From positions 124,001 to 188,000 of the forward strand of contig CANMFO010000002.1 in the NCBI GenBank assembly GCA_947497245.1: a stretch of 64,000 nucleotides of DNA, given 5' to 3'. This DNA comes from an uncultured Flavobacteriaceae bacterium. Its GTDB lineage: Bacteria > Bacteroidota > Bacteroidia > Flavobacteriales > Flavobacteriaceae. The stretch's first letter is position 1, and each line of letters starts with the position of its first letter. Of this stretch, positions 62,206 to 64,000 are shown piece by piece. The notes under the pieces are model-generated. The model was not told where the DNA came from. It worked only from the letters and a program-made list of their open reading frames with translations, and ran no database searches. The position numbers and the translations under genes are program-made.

Positions 62206-62235
62206 AGGCCGGCCACCATAAGGGGCCGGTTTTTT
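62206..62235 (+). terminator. Intrinsic terminator CCGGCC...GGCCGG-T6
   Basis: CCGGCC (62209-62214) pairs with GGCCGG (62224-62229), wobble- and A-T-extended below, followed by TTTTTT. It ends the plus-strand small transcript. Confidence 0.85.
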
Positions 62236-62248
62236 GTATGGAAAAGCC

Positions 62249-63349
62249 CTACAACCGCTTCACCTGCATATCGTGGAAGGCATCGGCCTGAAGCCGCATG
62301 AGCTCTTCCGCTTTTTCTTTTTTATAGGCGTAAACCGCCTCTTCTTCAGCAATCTCCCCATAGATTTTTTCATTGAGTGCGGTATCCGTCGCCAGAATCT
62401 TTTCACGCTGGTGCACTTTTTGGGCCACCCAGGTCTGTAGGGCGGTTTCCCCATCTTCCAGTTTCAGGTCATATTCCCCTTTCGGGGCCAGGAGCTTGGC
62501 GATGATCGGAGAGGTTTCAATGGCGAGGAACAACAGGAAGATAAAAAAAGAGGGAAACCACGGGAGTTCCCCCAGGGCATTGATACGGGCCATAAGTCCA
62601 TCGAACCCATCGATAATCGGCTGGGAAGATTTGACCACCTCTGCATATTCGGTGTTCAGAGCAGCAATCTGGGCCTCCTTAGCTGTAATCTTTTGGGCAT
62701 TGGTTTCCTTTAGCTGTGCCAATTCGGCTAAGGCGGCATCGTGCTTTTGCCGCTTTTCGGCATATACCGGCCCTTTTCCCAATAACATGGTTCCCGCCCT
62801 TCCTTCCGCTTCCGAGATATAGGTGTCGTACAGGGCATTGGTCTCCGCCTCCTTCGTCGCGACTTCACCTTTAAGCGTGGCGATATCTCGATTCAATTTC
62901 TCCACTTCTGGTGTGTATTGTAGTGCCAGTTGTTGTTTGTTGGCCAGGGTAAGTTCGTTTTTTTGTTCCAGCAAGACCTGGTTGACCTCTTTCTCAAAAA
63001 TCTTCATCTCCAGGGGCTTGGAGATGACAACGGCTATGATAACGGCCAGGACGATCCGGGGACTGGCCTGCAGCAATTCGCTTCTAAAACTGTTTTTCTT
63101 TTTGATCGTGGACACGATGAACCGATCCAGATTGAAGATCAGGAGCCCCCATATAAAACCAAAAAAGACTGCGGTGTACACCCTGTCGAAAACCGTATAA
63201 AGGGCATAGCTACTGGCTATAAAGGCCATTATGGCCGTAAAGAAAACCGTGGCGCCGATACCGGCATATTTGTTCCGTTCCCCTTCGGAGCAAGTTTTTA
63301 AAATGGTGGCGTCGGCCCCGGAGCAAAGGATAAAAAAGTTCTGTAACAT
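62249..63349 (-). CDS. DUF4407-family membrane protein
   Basis: The product has 366 aa. Two N-terminal TM pairs (~25-75 and ~98-112) with LIFNLDRFIVSTIKKK, a long charged coiled coil (~115-250, with LNRDIATLKGEVATKEAETN), a further TM (~265-285) and a coiled-coil tail. This is the DUF4407 layout. Function is not established. It is monocistronic and convergent with the small plus-strand gene. Confidence 0.88.
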   Translation of the reverse strand: MLQNFFILCSGADATILKTCSEGERNKYAGIGATVFFTAIMAFIASSYALYTVFDRVYTAVFFGFIWGLLIFNLDRFIVSTIKKKNSFRSELLQASPRIVLAVIIAVVISKPLEMKIFEKEVNQVLLEQKNELTLANKQQLALQYTPEVEKLNRDIATLKGEVATKEAETNALYDTYISEAEGRAGTMLLGKGPVYAEKRQKHDAALAELAQLKETNAQKITAKEAQIAALNTEYAEVVKSSQPIIDGFDGLMARINALGELPWFPSFFIFLLFLAIETSPIIAKLLAPKGEYDLKLEDGETALQTWVAQKVHQREKILATDTALNEKIYGEIAEEEAVYAYKKEKAEELMRLQADAFHDMQVKRL

Positions 63350-63529
63350 CGTGTTCTGATTTGATTGATGAATAGACTATTAGAACGTCATCTATGATGA
63401 TTTGTTACAAAAAGAGCCATGGAAATATGGCTTTTGACCTTATTTTATGATTTGTTTTGGGAACCGGGCCCTACTTTCTGCCAAAGATATCGGTATCAGG
63501 GGACCGATCCGAACGAAACGACGCTTGGT

Positions 63530-64000
63530 TCATTCATTTTTTGAAAGCAGGTCGTTCGCCATGTTTTTGTACCGTGCATCTGGGTTCAATCCCAAACATT
63601 TTTCAAAGTTGATCTTGGCATTTTCAAACTTGTTCAACCTGAAGTATCCGATCCCAAGATTAAAAAAGGCCTTATAGTTTTTAGGATATAGTTTTGTGTT
63701 CAGGGCGAAATATTGGATCGATTCGTCCCCTTCCTTTCCCATGGACATCAGGTGCCCCGTGTGGTTCAGTTCCTCATAGCTGAAGTGGCAGCTGCCATTG
63801 CGCCCATATATCTCCAGGAACATGTGGTGCATTTCACTGAAACTGATCTGTTCCAGGACCCTTTTGTGAAATGTTCCCGGGTAGTGGTCCCCATACCAAA
63901 GCATCAGTTCCCCAGAGGTTTTTGCAAGATCGTTTTGGGCGGATAGGAAGATCAATTTTTGCAGATCGGTCTCGGGGTAGACCCGGGCGACGTCTTTGGA
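63530..64000 (-). CDS. Partial TPR-like protein (5' end outside window)
   Basis: The frame is open to the window edge, so the start is missing; 157 codons are visible. The C-terminal ~55 residues form at least one TPR (NYKAFFNLGIGYFRLNKFENAKINFEKCLGLNPDA). Upstream residues (RVYPETDLQKL, FLSAQNDLAKTSG, WYGDHYPGT) resemble the C-terminal region of some Bacteroidota hydrolases that carry a TPR tail, but no catalytic motif is in view. Confidence 0.7.
   Translation of the reverse strand, partial: SKDVARVYPETDLQKLIFLSAQNDLAKTSGELMLWYGDHYPGTFHKRVLEQISFSEMHHMFLEIYGRNGSCHFSYEELNHTGHLMSMGKEGDESIQYFALNTKLYPKNYKAFFNLGIGYFRLNKFENAKINFEKCLGLNPDARYKNMANDLLSKNE

Noticed and set aside
1-64000. tRNA, rRNA, riboswitch, insertion sequences, prophage
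   Set aside because: No sequence with the required conserved cores, transposase motifs or phage structural genes was recognised by eye.

Overview
The window looks like chromosome of a flavobacterium (Bacteroidota), probably marine. The grounds are a type IX secretion C-terminal tail, many lipoproteins, orphan FtsX/MacB-type permeases, DUF4407, DUF6249 and ATC-hydrolase families, ECF sigma and LytTR regulators, several class-C serine hydrolases, promoters resembling TTG-N19/20-TAnnTTTG, and weak Shine-Dalgarno sequences. Base composition is mixed: 43.8-61.9 kb and 1-2 kb are visibly GC-richer than 6-8.5 kb, 26-29 kb and 41.7-43.4 kb. I see no rRNA, tRNA, CRISPR array, insertion sequence or phage module.

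Layout. 0-4.2 kb: the tail of a T9SS-exported Ig-repeat protein, an FN3 lipoprotein and a leucine-rich L-domain lipoprotein. 4.4-12.2 kb: a DAACS symporter, an orphan ABC permease, an SSS sodium symporter and an unrecognised two-TM coiled-coil protein. 12.6-25.9 kb: an accessory stretch of hydrolases (alpha/beta hydrolase, three class-C serine hydrolases, a metallophosphoesterase), an ATP-grasp/SRPBCC pair, DinB, an ECF sigma factor coupled to a small membrane protein, GNAT, SDR and a peroxiredoxin. 26.1-28.7 kb: an ATC-hydrolase-like gene and a 598-aa protein joining an eCIS-core DUF4157 domain to a DNA/RNA non-specific endonuclease-like region. 28.8-31.3 kb: a compact adaptive-response operon for alkylation damage (AraC-MGMT, 2OG-Fe(II) oxygenase, stand-alone Ada zinc domain, AlkB). 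31.5-43.4 kb: small metabolic and regulatory genes (VOC, membrane peptidase, bPH, ArsR-SRPBCC, AraC, YHS, deacetylase, acyltransferase, HxlR, SRPBCC), a fourth serine hydrolase abutting a beta-propeller remnant, and a MutS-like ATPase with membrane segments. 43.8-45.6 kb: a DUF5060 glycosidase-like lipoprotein.

The most coherent and interesting part is 45.7-61.9 kb. Five co-directional genes form a nitric-oxide-type phosphorelay: receiver, H-NOX, PAS histidine kinase, Hpt and LytTR response regulator. Next to it lies what looks like an exopolysaccharide assembly locus: a TPR plus predicted outer-membrane barrel exporter, a MOP flippase, a GT4, a membrane-anchored TIM-barrel hydrolase, an Ig-like lipoprotein, a 1024-aa GT-C-like membrane protein, and a response regulator fused to a DPM1-type GT2. 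I propose that the locus makes a biofilm polysaccharide under phosphorelay control. Direct repeats with a 21-bp period, the spacing typical of LytTR sites, lie before the receiver-GT2 gene and before a 47-codon ORF that has its own terminator. This link is inference.

The window closes with a DUF4407 membrane protein and the 3' part of a TPR-like protein that runs off the end. Starts were moved inward where a signal peptide, lipobox or neighbour overlap argued for it; these cases are noted per gene.
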